A DNA stretch of 64,000 bases. Origin: Lepidostoma basale (taxonomy: Eukaryota > Arthropoda > Insecta > Trichoptera > Lepidostomatidae). The position numbers were made by a program, and so were the translations under genes. The DNA lies in assembly GCA_022606425.2 (NCBI GenBank), contig JAHDVF020000657.1, forward strand, positions 1,054,001-1,118,000, read 5' to 3'. The notes beneath the pieces were generated by a model, which had not been told where the DNA came from, did no database searches, and was given only the letters and a program-made list of their open reading frames with translations. Shown here piece by piece: positions 21,571 through 32,934 of this stretch (the first letter of the stretch is position 1; each line of letters begins with the position of its first letter).

Positions 21571-21679
21571 CACATTCAAAATGAAATAATTCTTTGTTAA
21601 AATGTACAAAGTCACATTAATTTTCGTTAATGACCATATTCTGCTCCATTTACTAGTGTATATAAACTGCAACGAGTTG

Positions 21680-21780
21680 AAGTTTCGTCACATTTGATAA
21701 TGCCTCAGAAGGGCGAAACATGTCATTCCCATAAAATATAATAAAACTTCTAGAAAACTAACGTTTTCATTCGTATTATT
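21680..21780 (+). mobile_element. Family F hammerhead element, half unit
   Basis: CATTTGATAATGCCTCAGAA then GGGCGAAACATGTCATTCCC and ATAAAATATAATAAAACTTC, TAGAAAACTAACGTTTTCAT. The core has TTGATAA in place of CTGANGA, stem GCC/GGC, GAAA, palindrome CATG and TC. It is the best-preserved family F half unit. Confidence 0.7.
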
Positions 21781-21999
21781 AATAAAATAAGAGTGTTATA
21801 AATTCTTTTTAGAAAAAAAATATTTCAAATACGCAGTTCACAACTGGGTTTGCATTCGGATCATCTCCAAGGCGAAAAGTTCCGTAGCACATTATCAAAT
21901 GAGCTCTATAGTGCAATATTTCACGCCGAGATCGGTATTTAAAACGGGAAGAAAAAAAGGGAAGCGAACTGGAAAGCAGACCTCAATAAGTATTCCAAT

Positions 22000-23020
22000 A
22001 GATATAAATCTCATTGTATTTAACCTTTCGCTTATTGCTTGCAAAATGTTGGACCAATAAAATATTATGGCCGCTCGCTCGCTGCGGATTTATCTGATAT
22101 CCTATGCCCATTGCGCATTTCTTTCCACTTGCACAGTCGCTTGTAATTTACAACACTTTATTAAATCTTTTTTGGCTCTTAAAACCAAGCGTTTTGCTGT
22201 AAATAATTGAATAGAAAACGTTTTTTTAGCACTAATTGAAAATTTACACTGTAATATTATCGAAGTGGCGTGTGGTGTTAAAATTTAAAGCATTTTTGGC
22301 ACTCACCACTATAAATAAGGATGCTGATCTTTGATTTAAAATTGTGCTATAAAATATCCAAGAAAATAATTTACATCAGATTGGCAATTAATTTTACTGT
22401 TATACTAATAAACTTACTATGGTATGTTGAGTACATATAAGTTTACACTCGCGTCTACTTAATAAAACTCGGATTTAAAAATAATTTATTTGATTATTAT
22501 TATTATTATTTTGTTTAAAAAACTCCTTACATCATAACAGCGCGAGCTAAATCGACGTAAAAGGTGAAAAAAAAGAATATCAAAGGAAATATACATAGAA
22601 CCTTATGAATAGGAATATGCCAGTTATTTCCTTGCTGCCCTTATCGTAAGAGTATTCACGAATTCGCCACAATTTCATCCAAAGAGGTCTATCTCTTTTG
22701 TAACCTCATTTAAAAGACGAATCGCTTTCAATACAGGAGAACTTCGAAGGGCCTCTGTGCGGCAATTTGGGGCACAAAATAATATATGCCCCCTTACTCT
22801 GCTATAACTATGAGGAACGTATAGATTTAGTTCTCTCAGTATTCCTGGATTGAAAATACCACCGGATAATAGTTTAAGAAATGCTTACCTAGAAAGATCA
22901 TTGGACGTTGAATTGAAAAGGTAACAGTGACTTTACCAAAGAAAAATTATATATTTTTAAACATTTCAGTTATCTTATCGTCTTATTAATAAACACCCTA
23001 ATCAGATTTAATTAAAAGAA
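22000..23020. other. Mostly unclassified sequence with a SINE 3' piece
   Basis: 22481-22575 matches the (AAT)n-tailed 3' part of SINE family 1 on the minus strand. The remainder, including the G/C-richer GGCCGCTCGCTCGCTGCGGA at about 22069, shows no long frame or known repeat. Confidence 0.5.
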
Positions 23021-23024
23021 CGAA

Positions 23025-23142
23025 CAAACCGCGTCTCCCGCGGGTGCGAAAAGAGAAGGATGGAGTGCCGCATCGGTTAAAGTGTGGCAGACTATTCTTT
23101 CTGCCTACCCCTTCGGAGAGACGGCTTGATGGTTAGTTAGTT
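23025..23142 (+). mobile_element. LINE 3' end, short-body variant with SAYP terminus
   Basis: CCGCGTCTCCCGCGGGTGCG then GATGGAGTGCCGCATCGGTT, CAGACTATTCTTTCTGCC and CCCCTTCGGAGAGACGGC, with the TTAGTTAG tail. It matches 1137-1322 and 61048-61260. Confidence 0.85.
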
Positions 23143-23149
23143 TTTTAAT

Positions 23150-24235
23150 GAACTAATCCTCATATTTATGGTATATTCAAGACATATTTCTAACATAAAT
23201 AAAAGAAAAGGGAATGTTCATTTTAATTATATGAAGTTTTATTTTATTTGGCTTTTATTTTGCTAAGCAAAGAAAATTTTTAACACAATCTTGAAATTAA
23301 TAAGGAAAAAATATGTTTTAAATTAATAAACTATGAAAACAATAAATTAGGGGTATGTGTTACAAAATTTGACGGAAGAAAAAGGCAGAGGAAATATACC
23401 TAATTGATTTAAATTACTTTTTGATAAATTCACGCCTGTCTTTGACAACACTGAAGAACTTCATAATGAAGAATTATTTATGAATTAAAACATTGGTTTT
23501 TTTCTTCCATTTTTGAGTTTATTTTTCAAAACATGTTTCGGGGATTTTACACCTCCATGGGATAAACTCTTTTATTTGAAAAATAGTTTATATCGATCTT
23601 TCGATGATAAAGATATAAAACGAGTCAAGAAAAATAATCTGAAATGTGTAAAAAGCAGAATTGAAATATTTGATGTTTTTTTTAAGACGAAAACATTCAA
23701 TTTTCAAAGAGCTTTTTGTATTGTAACGATTAAACAATAAATAATTATACAATAGCAAACGAGGAACGGGTACTTTCATACACGTTTCATATAAACTTAG
23801 AGACAATTTAGCGCCTTCTATTTACAATTAAACGTTAAGTTACCTTCGTAACTTGGTATGGGAGTGATTAACAATGCGCCGCGGAATGCCAAAGTTCAGT
23901 CGTTATTAAAACTGCTAAACTACCAAGTTAATTGTCGCGTGTTAAAGTTCACAACAACAGAATACTTAGCGAGGGAGGGTACGGGAACATAAGGTCGTAA
24001 ATTATTCGCTGATAAGTTTTATTGAAGCTTCGCAGCCGCTTACCCTTTTAGACCGTGTCCATTCTCATATATAACGTGATTTTACATATATATAATATAT
24101 GGTATATATTTGTATAAAATATATATAAGAAAAGAACCACACATTTAATCCATCTAAAATGTAAAATTTTTAAATACAGCATAAAACTAGATAAATTAGA
24201 AATTTTAGAAATAAATAGACTAAAATACAACACCT
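23150..24235. other. A/T-rich stretch, no recognisable gene
   Basis: A fragment near 23515-23560 (AAAACATGTTTCGGGGATTT) resembles the outward side of a hammerhead element. A more balanced block lies at 23840-24050. Frames of 72-75 codons here (23513-23806) overlap on opposite strands and lack motifs. Confidence 0.45.
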
Positions 24236-24309
24236 CTGACCAAGTAGTCCTTAATGACCAATTACTGTTTGCTTACTCCCCTTTGTTATACCCAATATAA
24301 ACAAAGTAA

Positions 24310-24560
24310 AAATATTCCTGGAATCGATTACTGCCGAAAAATTGTTTTGTTTGATTCCAGACAAAGCAGATAGAGAGAGGACGAATGGCGAGCTTCCAGC
24401 GCCAAACAACTGGATACACCCAGCTAAGGGAAGGTAACTCCGACAGAAAATCCTTCAGAGAAGGCAAGGGGATACCACTCTGGATATTTTTCCCCAGGTC
24501 ATCACTATAGGTGATAGTCAACGTTAGGGAGACCTGACAGGACACAGAAAGAAGAAGAAC
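24310..24560 (+). mobile_element. Probable LINE 3' end, GAAGAAG tail
   Basis: A balanced-composition block ends GGAGACCTGACAGGACACAG AAAGAAGAAGAA. The tail and composition match neighbouring LINE ends, but no protein block is clear. The 90-codon minus frame across it is probably an antisense artefact. Confidence 0.45.
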
Positions 24561-24800
24561 CTTTAATTCAGTAATAATAAAAATAAAGTAATTTTTTTTT
24601 CTAACGTTATATATAATTATGTAAGCTATAATAAAATTTAAAATCCATTGTATTGACTATGAATATTCTTAAATACATGTAATACCAATAATTAAATTCA
24701 GTAAATTTTACATAAACATTTGAAGATTATTTTTGTATAGAATCATGTTTACCACCCATTGATCTGTATGTATATAAAGGTCTCGGTTTGCAATAGTGTC

Positions 24801-24895
24801 ACCAGTCTGTCGATGCCAGCGAGCCTGGCAAAACCTGTCGCTGTCGAAATAAAGACAAAAGTGGAAGTAGTTAAAAAACATCGTTTCATTTAATT
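24801..24895 (+). mobile_element. Family E hammerhead element
   Basis: It starts ACCAGTCTGTCGATGCCAGC exactly as the other copies and runs to CATCGTTTCATTTAATT. GGCGAAACCGG has become GGCAAAACCTG, so the conserved G before AAA is lost and the palindrome is broken. Confidence 0.8.
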
Positions 24896-25589
24896 CTTAT
24901 TTAAAATGAACTTCCATCAAGAGTTTTCAGTAAAATCATTTGAATATCTTAAAATATACCATTTATGGTATGTCAATAACTTTATCTTCTAATATTGTGC
25001 TCCTTAAAATCGTGTATACAAACAGCAGCGCTTTTGATTTTTCGCTACATTTGGTAACGTATTAGACAGGCAAAACATGTCATTCACATAAAATACAATA
25101 AAACGTTTTCATTTTCATCAATTATTTAATATGGAGTATTTCATCATTGTTCAAGAAACAATAAATACTTTCATTCGCACAGCTTTCACTTCTTTAATTT
25201 TCATCCTAATAATAAAAACAAAAATACTTTTTTTTACAAAATTAGTGTTGATCGATATATTTTTCTTGATGAAATAAAATAAATATACAATCTTTACCTT
25301 TTACTGATTGAAATATATGAAGATATATAAAACCTTGATAGGAAGCCATTACTTGGTGGTTTGACATATAAAAAACACTTCATCACTGAGTATAAGCCAT
25401 TTTAAATGATAATGTGGTTTATATTAAGTGATGAATTGTTGAATTTTATTTTTGAAGATATATTCTTTTTTTTTAGAAGATATTTATTTCTTCTATATTC
25501 GCCATACTTTGTGTTGTAGATGCTTTGTTTCTCGTTTAATTTTTAATATACTTTGTTTAAACAACACTTACATTTAAGAAAATAAAATT

Positions 25590-25697
25590 ACATAGATAAT
25601 AATTAAATAAAACGATGTTTTTTAACTACTTCCACTTTTGTCTTTATTTAGACAGCGACCGGTTTCGCCAGGCTCGCTGGCATCGACAGACTGGTCG
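25590..25697 (-). mobile_element. Family E hammerhead element
   Basis: Minus-strand copy with intact GAAACCGGTCGCTGTC (25666 downward) and stem II GCCAGCGAGCCTGGC. It is nearly identical to 34305-34395 over its whole length, including the ATAATTAAATAAAACG end. Confidence 0.85.
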
Positions 25698-25727
25698 AAA
25701 TATATGAAGATATATAAAACCTTACAT

Positions 25728-25762
25728 AGACATGTTTCTGACAACCAGTCCTTCTTCAGTGA
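25728..25762 (-). ncRNA. Hammerhead ribozyme-like core, family D
   Basis: Minus strand: CTGAAGA (25759-25753), extra A, stem II GGAC-TGGTT-GTCA (last pair broken), GAAA (25738-25735), palindrome CATG, then TC. The flank toward 25860 (GACAGATGTTATAAAGATTT) matches the family D copy at 57530. Confidence 0.65.
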
Positions 25763-26254
25763 TACATATTATAAAGATACACATTAAAAATATTATAAAA
25801 TTGTTTACATGATATGACAGATGTTATAAAGATTTTATATATTGAAACAAAACAAGCGCTTAGTGTACCTTTCTGTTAATATTTAAGTAAGATGTTTTCT
25901 GCAGTATTCAATCAGACTCAAAATAAAAAGTATTTTTTTAATAATAAAAAGCTCTTTGGTTTCGAAAGGGTTAAGCAGGTGGGAGGAACTTGCAATGAGG
26001 ATTGTGGAACAATCTTTGACCCACACCCAATTCATTTTGTAAGACAATCGTTTGGCATTCCTCCCTTTTTTGTTTATGTTACTCCCATTATAATTACCCA
26101 ACCTCGAAGGATTTGATTGTAGAATTTTAAAAATAGAACATAACGTAATACTTTCAGGTGTTTACAATTTGTCTAAAAAAAAAACACGAGCATAGTACGA
26201 TTCGCAGTTGTAATATATATTTTTTGTAAATGTATACTTATAATTGTATACGAA

Positions 26255-26650
26255 TACTGGATTTCACCCACCGTGGATTATCAATTCATGATTTAATTAT
26301 ATCTCAATAGAGACGAAGATGCAAATTGGAAACTGAATATGGTTAATCAAGGTGTTTACGGGACTTATGACCTGTCATTGGTTGGGATAAGCGCACGCTT
26401 AATGTAATTACACCTTTCTTTATGACCATGTATGACACATTTTTGGAAGTTGTATATATGTTAAAGTCCTATGCCAGATTTCACATGTCAGTTTCAATGT
26501 GCCATCTATGAAGATTTTGATTACATATGTTAATATTTTTAAGATTACTCTATATATAATCTACATATTAACGCCATCTATGGAGATTTATGTTTATTAA
26601 GCATTAAGCAGAACATCTTTTTAACTCAATGTGAATGGCTACCCCGCCAT
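26255..26650 (-). repeat. Interspersed repeat R3, inverted copy
   Basis: ATCTCAATAGAGACGAAGAT, TTATGACCTGTCATTGGTTG and ACGCCATCTATGGAGATTTA are the reverse complement of blocks of the 21.2-kb copy, with an extra internal segment (26460-26580). Confidence 0.7.
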
Positions 26651-26699
26651 TAGCGCATTGTTAGAAAATTAAATCATGTAATATATATATTCATGAGTA

Positions 26700-26890
26700 C
26701 TTTCGTATGAAGCATATAATTTGTGGTGTGACATTATAAAATATACTATTAATATACTTGTAAATTTGCATTTTAACCACTTAAGTCTTTACAACAATCA
26801 ACCGATTTCAAAGCTCCGACGGGAACGAAACCGGTTGGTTATTGTAAATAATAAAGTGGTTTAAATACAAATTTACACGTACATTCATAT
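26700..26890. mobile_element. Palindromic family A element, collapsed
   Basis: Arms TTTTAACCACTTAAGTCTTT (26771) and AATAAAGTGGTTTAAATACA flank CAACCGATTTC-AAAGCTCCGACGGGAAC-GAAACCGGTTG (26808-26847). There the 3' halves of two oppositely oriented cores meet. CTGACGA is missing on both sides. Confidence 0.6.
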
Positions 26891-26999
26891 TAAATTTCAG
26901 ATTAATTACACTTCTTGCCCATCAGCAAGGCATGCACAGAATACGTATTTTTGAATGATTTGAAAAATAAAGCTTAATAACAAGATAAGTCTTTCAGTC

Positions 27000-27870
27000 A
27001 AGATAATTTAAGAACAAGTCTTTGTTTATTAATTTTCAAATGCTCTTTTCAGTCCAGCAGCCCCTTATAACGAGCTCCGTGAGAGCCGGTCGTCTAACAT
27101 AGATTGGGCACATACACCGAGCCGGAAAGATCATAGCAATCAAGACCCTTTACGCATCAAAACTAACCGGAGTAAGAACCCGAACTTCCATCAAGAGATT
27201 TCAGTAAAATCACGAAAGAATTGAAAATATTAATTGCACGTGCACGACAGTATTATCGAAAATTTTACTTTCATTAACATTTAACTTAGTACTCACAAAG
27301 CTCAGGTAATATATCTCAGCAAGAAATTACCCATATTATTATTGGTTGTCATAAACCTAACATTTAAGCGGTGAAAACCGTCGAGAATATTATAAGCAAC
27401 ACCTAAATCAAGTTTCAGTTTGCGAAATAAACGAAATTCTAATTAATTTTGTGCGGTATGTACGCACAACAGCGAGAAGTTGCAGCTAGACATCCATTAG
27501 ACATGTTTATTTCAAAATTTGCATTGCCCTATAAACTTTAGTCGGCTTTTATACTCCTACGTTGAGTAGGAAGGAATATGCACATTTGTTCTAGCAATCA
27601 TTAACCTATTTTGAATAATAATAATGGCTTCAATTAATATTATCTGTCCACTTCCAAAGGTTATAAAGACACATTTTAACACAGTGTATTGTCAGCTTAG
27701 TTAGGAAATAATCAGAAATTTGTAGTGTAATGAAATGTTTCGTTATTTTGCAGGTTTGCATAAAAACATGAAATGAAATGTTTATTTATTTATTTTGATA
27801 TTGACGAAACTAATTCCATTATATTTTCTGTTGAAACAATTTAAGACGATAATCAAGTTAAGAATATTTA
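27000..27870. other. Stretch without recognised repeat or gene
   Basis: Balanced to A/T-rich sequence. 27060-27180 is G/C-richer (AGCCGGTCGTCTAACATAGA) and might be decayed LINE sequence. No exon with both splice signals was identified. Confidence 0.4.
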
Positions 27871-27871
27871 G

Positions 27872-28568
27872 TTCATTAAAGAACTGTGCCGACCCTTATG
27901 TAGGGAAGTGAAGCGTGGAACTGGCAAAAAAAGGATGAAAGTAGAATAAATGCAGTAGAAATGAGATCTCTAAGACGAATGTGTTTCAAATCTGTATATG
28001 ATGAGAGTGACAAATGCAAGTATAAGAAGTGAATGTTAGTTATGAACAAAATAAGGAAAGGGTCATTTAGATGGTTTGGACACATGGAAAGAATGAGTGA
28101 AGACAGAATGGTAAAGAAGGTATATGTAAACGGCGTGAACGGAGCTAGAAATAGAGGAAGGTCGAAAAAAACGTTGCACGTTTAAATCAATCAAATATTG
28201 AATGTTGGTCACGTGAGGAGTCGGAGAAATCGACGTGCGTGCATGAGAAGATGTATGAATGTAGAGGAATCGAGAGAAGTATGTCAGGACAGAACAGTGT
28301 GGCGTTCCACTGCCTACCCCTCCGGGGAGACGGCGTGATGGTTAGTTAGTTAGTTAAAGAAGGAAAAATTAATAAATAAATTTCTAGAAATGAGCAATAT
28401 GAACATGACTAACAATTAGCGAGCGACGTATTTAATAACATTGCGGTACGGCTACAAGGTACAATTAGTAACAACAAATACTATAAATATATATTGGTTT
28501 ATTTCAGACGTCAAATCATTGGTGGATTTAAGATTTAAAAAAATAATTTTATTATTTGAAATTTTTAT
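27872..28568 (+). repeat. 697-bp tandem duplication, unit 1
   Basis: Contains a SAYP LINE 3' fragment (27874-28357) and 210 bp of downstream unique sequence. The next 690 bp repeats it with about three substitutions noticed (a/g at 27920, t/c at 28075, a/g at 28168). Offset between units is exactly 697. Confidence 0.95.
27874..28357 (+). mobile_element. SAYP-family LINE, 3' fragment (in tandem unit 1)
   Basis: It starts near GTGCCGACCCTTATGTAGGG and shows RRMCFKSVYDESDKC, KGSFRWFGHMERMSEDRMVK and VNGVNGARNRG. It ends CCCCTCCGGGGAGACGGCGT, TGATGG and TTAGTTAGTTAG. Internal deletions (for example after GAATGTTAGTTATG) break the frame. Confidence 0.9.
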
Positions 28569-29262
28569 TTCATTAAAGAACTGTGCCGACCCTTATGTAG
28601 GGAAGTGAAGCGTGGAACTGGCAAAAGAAGGATGAAAGTAGAATAAATGCAGTAGAAATGAGATCTCTAAGACGAATGTGTTTCAAATCTGTATATGATG
28701 AGAGTGACAAATGCAAGTATAAGAAGTGAATGTTAGTTATGAACAAAATAAGGAAAGGGTCATTTAGATGGCTTGGACACATGGAAAGAATGAGTGAAGA
28801 CAGAATGGTAAAGAAGGTATATGTAAACGGCGTGAACGGAGCTAGAAATAGAGGAAGGTCGAAGAAAACGTTGCACGTTTAAATCAATCAAATATTGAAT
28901 GTTGGTCACGTGAGGAGTCGGAGAAATCGACGTGCGTGCATGAGAAGATGTATGAATGTAGAGGAATCGAGAGAAGTATGTCAGGACAGAACAGTGTGGC
29001 GTTCCACTGCCTACCCCTCCGGGGAGACGGCGTGATGGTTAGTTAGTTAGTTAAAGAAGGAAAAATTAATAAATAAATTTCTAGAAATGAGCAATATGAA
29101 CATGACTAACAATTAGCGAGCGACGTATTTAATAACATTGCGGTACGGCTACAAGGTACAATTAGTAACAACAAATACTATAAATATATATTGGTTTATT
29201 TCAGACGTCAAATCATTGGTGGATTTAAGATTTAAAAAAATAATTTTATTATTTGAAATTTC
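28569..29262 (+). repeat. 697-bp tandem duplication, unit 2
   Basis: A second copy of 27872-28568, including the LINE and its non-LINE 3' flank, so the unit was copied as DNA after the LINE inserted. Unit 2 ends at TTTGAAATTTCATGG, where similarity stops. Confidence 0.95.
28571..29053 (+). mobile_element. SAYP-family LINE, 3' fragment (in tandem unit 2)
   Basis: Same truncation point, same internal deletions and same TCCG terminal loop as the unit 1 copy. It therefore arose by duplication rather than by independent retrotransposition. Confidence 0.9.
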
Positions 29263-29344
29263 ATGGTAAAAGTTCATTGTAAACAATAAATAAATAAATT
29301 GTTGACTGTATATTTTGTTAAAATCCACTAACGTTTGTGTCTTC

Positions 29345-29380
29345 GACTAGTTTCGGCAGCTCGCTGTCATCTTCTGGGAT
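29345..29380 (-). ncRNA. Hammerhead ribozyme-like core, family G
   Basis: Minus strand: CAGAAGA (29376-29370; canonical CTGANGA has T at the second base), extra T, stem II GACAG-CGAG-CTGCC with one mismatch, GAAA (29354-29351), palindrome CTAG, then TC. The CTAG palindrome is unique among the families and keeps stem III self-complementary. Confidence 0.6.
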
Positions 29381-29407
29381 CATATTTTTTTCAGAATAAA
29401 AGCTTCT

Positions 29408-29960
29408 TTAATAAACTAACTAACTAAACATCACGCCGTTTTTCCGGAGGGGTTGGCCGATGGATGGAACACAGAACGGTATGGAGGATAAACCGCCATA
29501 CCGTTCTGTCCTGAAATACCTCTCTAACTTCCTCCACATTCATACATTGTAACATGCACCCTCGTCGATTTTTCCGACTTCGAATGTGACCGCCTTTCAG
29601 TATTATTATTTATAAGTATTAATATTTACTGATTACTTTGGCTAAGCCACACTTTCCTTGGTCTTCCACGGTTACTCTTTCCACTCACACTGCTTGTATA
29701 CAACATTTTAACCATTCTTCTCTCCTCCATTCATTACATACTTATGATGCAATCATCTGCCTTACATTATTTGCTTATTTCGTCGTTCGGTATTCTACTC
29801 GTATCAAATATCGTTTTTCCGCACAACCTTCTCAGTGATCTAATTTTTTCGACATTTATCCTACTTTCATCCTTTTTTGCCAGAGCTAAGCTTCACTTTC
29901 ATACATAAGGGTTGGCACTAGAACTCCATTATGTACTGCCAACTTTGCTTTAGTTGAAAT
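29408..29960 (-). mobile_element. SAYP-family LINE, 3' fragment, GTTA tail
   Basis: The minus strand begins near CATAATGGAGTTCTAGTGCC and has blocks resembling YESEA.LWQKK, RFFRQ and GRPRKVWLSQ, with many frame breaks. It ends with hairpin CCCCTCCGGAA and AGTTAGTTAGTTTAT. It is strongly decayed and has a 25-bp local duplication near 29470-29500. Confidence 0.8.
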
Positions 29961-30104
29961 ATTTCTATTCTTCCTTCCTTCTTTCCTTATTAATGTTTTT
30001 AAGAGCTTTTGGATCCTAGTAGTCCCTTTCGGTCAGCCCTCTGACTTTCATTGCAGTCTTTTACCCAGAAAGACAGACTTTTATGACTCTTACAAGAATT
30101 TCTC

Positions 30105-30245
30105 ATATCCTAAATCAAATCAAATTAGTTTATTTCATCAATACACATTACAAAATTAATTTTTAAGGTACCAGCATGGCGGATGCTCTCATAAGCCTCA
30201 TTGAAGTCAATAAAGTTAATGCAAACATGACTTAGCTGTGGAATG
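30105..30245 (-). mobile_element. CR1/L2-like LINE: RT motif piece plus 3' terminus
   Basis: Minus strand 30245-30165 translates HVCINFIDFNEAYESIRHAG, the first catalytic RT block (FxDFxxAYDS type). It is joined directly to a TGTATTGATGAAATAAACTA ATTTGATTTGATT terminus. The fusion of an internal RT block to a 3' end implies a large internal deletion or two neighbouring insertions. Confidence 0.6.
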
Positions 30246-30477
30246 ACTTCTGTTTCTTTAAAAACAGTAATAGAATAATAAGTTTGAGAGTTTTAAAAAA
30301 AGAGTGTTTTAATTCAAATTAAAAATTAATTTTAATTAGTTAATTCAAAACAGTATTTTAATATTAATTTTAACATTACTCCTATTTAAAATAAATGTCT
30401 CATTAGTTAATGGTCTTTCTAATAAAAAATGCTAACTGAAAACATTTATTTTTATCTACTTTGGGGATTAATAAGCA

Positions 30478-30910
30478 ACAACAACAACAAACCATCACGC
30501 CGTTTCCCCGCAGGGGTAGGCAGAGAGAATGGACCGCCACACTACTCTATCCTGGCACACCTCTCTAGCTTCCTCCACATTCATACATCGAGTCATACAC
30601 GCACGTCGATTCTTCCGGCTTCTGACATGACTAACCTTTAATATTTGATTAATTTGGTCATGCCATGTTTTCCTCGGTCTACCTCGACTCCTTACTCCAT
30701 TTACACCGTTAATGTATACTTTTTAAACCATTCTTTCTTCACCCATGCACTCCATATGCCCGAACCAACGCAGCGAACCTTTCATAATTTTGTTCATAAT
30801 ACCTTCTTTCGCTCTACATTCCTTCCTAATATCAGCATTTGAGATTCTGTCGTATATCGTTCTACCACACATACGTCTCATGGACCTCATCTCTACCGCA
30901 TTGTTTAAAC
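30478..30910 (-). mobile_element. SAYP-family LINE, 3' fragment, (TTG)n tail
   Basis: Minus strand: MRSMRRMCGRTIYDRISNA, RKEC, KGSLRWFGHMECMGEERMV and GVRSRGRPRKTWHDQINQIL, then VGHVRSRKNRRACMTRCMNV. It ends in hairpin CCCCTGCGGGG and (TTG)n. It is one of the least decayed copies of this subfamily. Confidence 0.9.
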
Positions 30911-31129
30911 CACTTTTTTAATAAAAAAATTCCCAAAGTAGATTACTATGGAATTCCACATTGTTAATGCCTTAACTTTCAATAAATTTATTTTTATGGT
31001 TTTTACACCACATTTAAAACAGCTCCGTCGGAAGCGAAATCGTTTGTTTCAATAAAACAATAAATTGTTGAAAAACAAAGTAAAACACTGTTTTTAATTA
31101 TTCTTAATAATGCCACATCACAAATTGCT

Positions 31130-31640
31130 TCATACGAAAGTAATGCAAATTGATTTTCGTGAATATTATTATGCGTTTGCATTTTAAGAGTAATAATTTC
31201 AGTTGATTATGATGCACCGTTATCTTATTGCAGAACACAAGTAAAATACTTTGATTTATTCTAGACACGTGCTCGAAACTGCAGTCAGCATTAATTACAA
31301 GAAATAATTGTATTACAAAATCTGGTAGATGTAAGATCCAGCGTAGAATTCAGCCATATGGTTGTAACAGGATTGTAGCTAAAAGGAACCGCATTAGCAT
31401 AGCTGGAGTTTACATTACCGGGGCAGCAATAAAACATTTTGATTTATGTGTATCACATGCGGTAGCCGTTGTTTAAACTAGTTCTTTCATTGTAGTGCAT
31501 ACAGAGTTCTATTTGTTAATATTATTATCGAAGTGAAACAACTGTGTATCGCATTTGAGTGATGTGTTCATACGGTTGCTCTTATAGAGAGGCATTAAAA
31601 GCATGCACATGGTCAATGATCAATAAATATTCTTAAACGT
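31130..31640. other. Unique stretch
   Basis: Composition is more balanced than the surroundings. TTATCTTATTGCAG at about 31234 looks like a 3' splice site, but the frame after it is short. A decayed family A core lies just upstream at 31019-31050. Confidence 0.35.
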
Positions 31641-31659
31641 GTAAGCCAATGATTTTTGA

Positions 31660-31795
31660 AAAAAAAGAAAACGTGACAGTCTGCAACATTAGCTTGAACG
31701 GTGAAAATTAGGAGCGAGTAGATGAGTTCGTGTATTTGGGTAGTATGTTTATAGTGGAGAGGGATATTGAAAGAAGGGTTGGGGCAGGCAAGCTC
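31660..31795 (+). mobile_element. SAYP-family LINE, inverted partial copy
   Basis: Plus strand VDEFVYLGSMF followed by RDIERRVGAGK repeats, in inverse orientation, the same segment present at 31915-32060. A small deletion removes the DGR region. Confidence 0.85.
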
Positions 31796-32275
31796 CATGC
31801 TTCGCTTCCATACATAAGGGTTAGTAGAAGAACACCATTGTACACTGCCATTCTAGCTTTTTTGGATAGGTTTTTCTTTGCGATGTCAACTTAAAGTGCA
31901 CCATTCACTTTGTGGCCAGCCCCAACCCTTCTTTCAATATCCCTCTCCACTTGCCTATCTCTTATAAACATACTACCTAAATACACGAATTCATCTACTT
32001 GCTCCGAATTTTCACCATTCACGCTAATGTTGCAGACTGTCATGATTTTTTCTTTTTTCAAAAATCATTACCTTGGACTTATTAACATTCATCATCAGAC
32101 CATTTCGCATGCATACCTCATACATACAATTCACCAGGACTTGTAGTTCATGCTCGTTGTCTGCAAGTAGGACAGCGTCATCCGCATACAAGAGACAGCT
32201 TACTGACACTCCGCTCATTTTGGCACCTACATCAAACCCTTTCAGCTCTTTCATCCTCTTGTCCATATATATTAG
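31795..32275 (-). mobile_element. SAYP-family LINE, RT palm fragment with YADD
   Basis: Minus strand 32266-32024 reads MKELKGFDVGAKMSGVSVSC then LLYADDAVLLADNEHELQVL and NGLMMNVNKSKVMIFEK. This is the catalytic palm motif and following blocks of a non-LTR RT. It continues through EQVDEFVYLGSMF and DIERRVGAGHKVNGAL to YGSEAW near 31800. It is the best-preserved catalytic region of this family in the window. It abuts an inverted partial copy at 31795. Confidence 0.92.
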
Positions 32276-32794
32276 ATTAAATAATACGTTTATAAATTAT
32301 CTTTAATTAGATTTGATCGAATCGTAAATTTTACCAAGCTTCTACAGATGTGCCATGTCAAAAAGAAAGAGTAGACGGATGGTTTATTATACGAATTTAT
32401 CAATAATTTCATTTACGAAATTCCTTAGAAATAAAACAGAAACAAGCTGTTATTAATTACGTTATTGTTGAGTTATGAACCGAGGGTCCGCGAATGATTG
32501 AATATTTTCGAAAAATAAAATTTGCACCATTTATAATCCGAAAACAATTAACGTTTCATCACGACGAATGCTCCATTATTCTCTGAGTTTGTTTTTATGA
32601 TTGCACCCTGTACCTTAATGCTGCTCGATTTGTCTGATGCGTTGTTCTCGTACTCCGTCGTGTGATCGCAGTCTGCGAGTATACTCGTGTATTTATAACA
32701 AGCAAACCACCACGCAGGGTAGGCATAGAGGATAAACTGCTTCTATTTTCTGTCATAAAACTTATCATATCTGTTTTTTTTAAGTTTTATAATA

Positions 32795-32845
32795 TTACGT
32801 GGGAATCAAATCGGTTTATTTCATCAATAGACATTACGTCACCTG
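32795..32845 (-). mobile_element. CR1/L2-like LINE 3' terminus
   Basis: Minus strand: AATGTCTATTGATGAAATAA ACCGATTTGATTCCC, nearly identical to 4165-4215. Upstream, 32698-32745 holds a decayed piece of a SAYP terminus (CAAACCACCACGCAGGGTAG). Confidence 0.6.
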
Positions 32846-32934
32846 CGAGTAAGAGGGTTCCAACTAACAAATTTCACATTAGGTTTTTACTAACCAAAGG
32901 TGTCCTTACTAATCTTATCTATACGTAAAATTAA

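Noticed and set aside
24273..24545. 90-codon minus-strand frame
   Set aside because: It lies antisense to a LINE-like 3' end with a GAAGAAG tail; no recognised domain.
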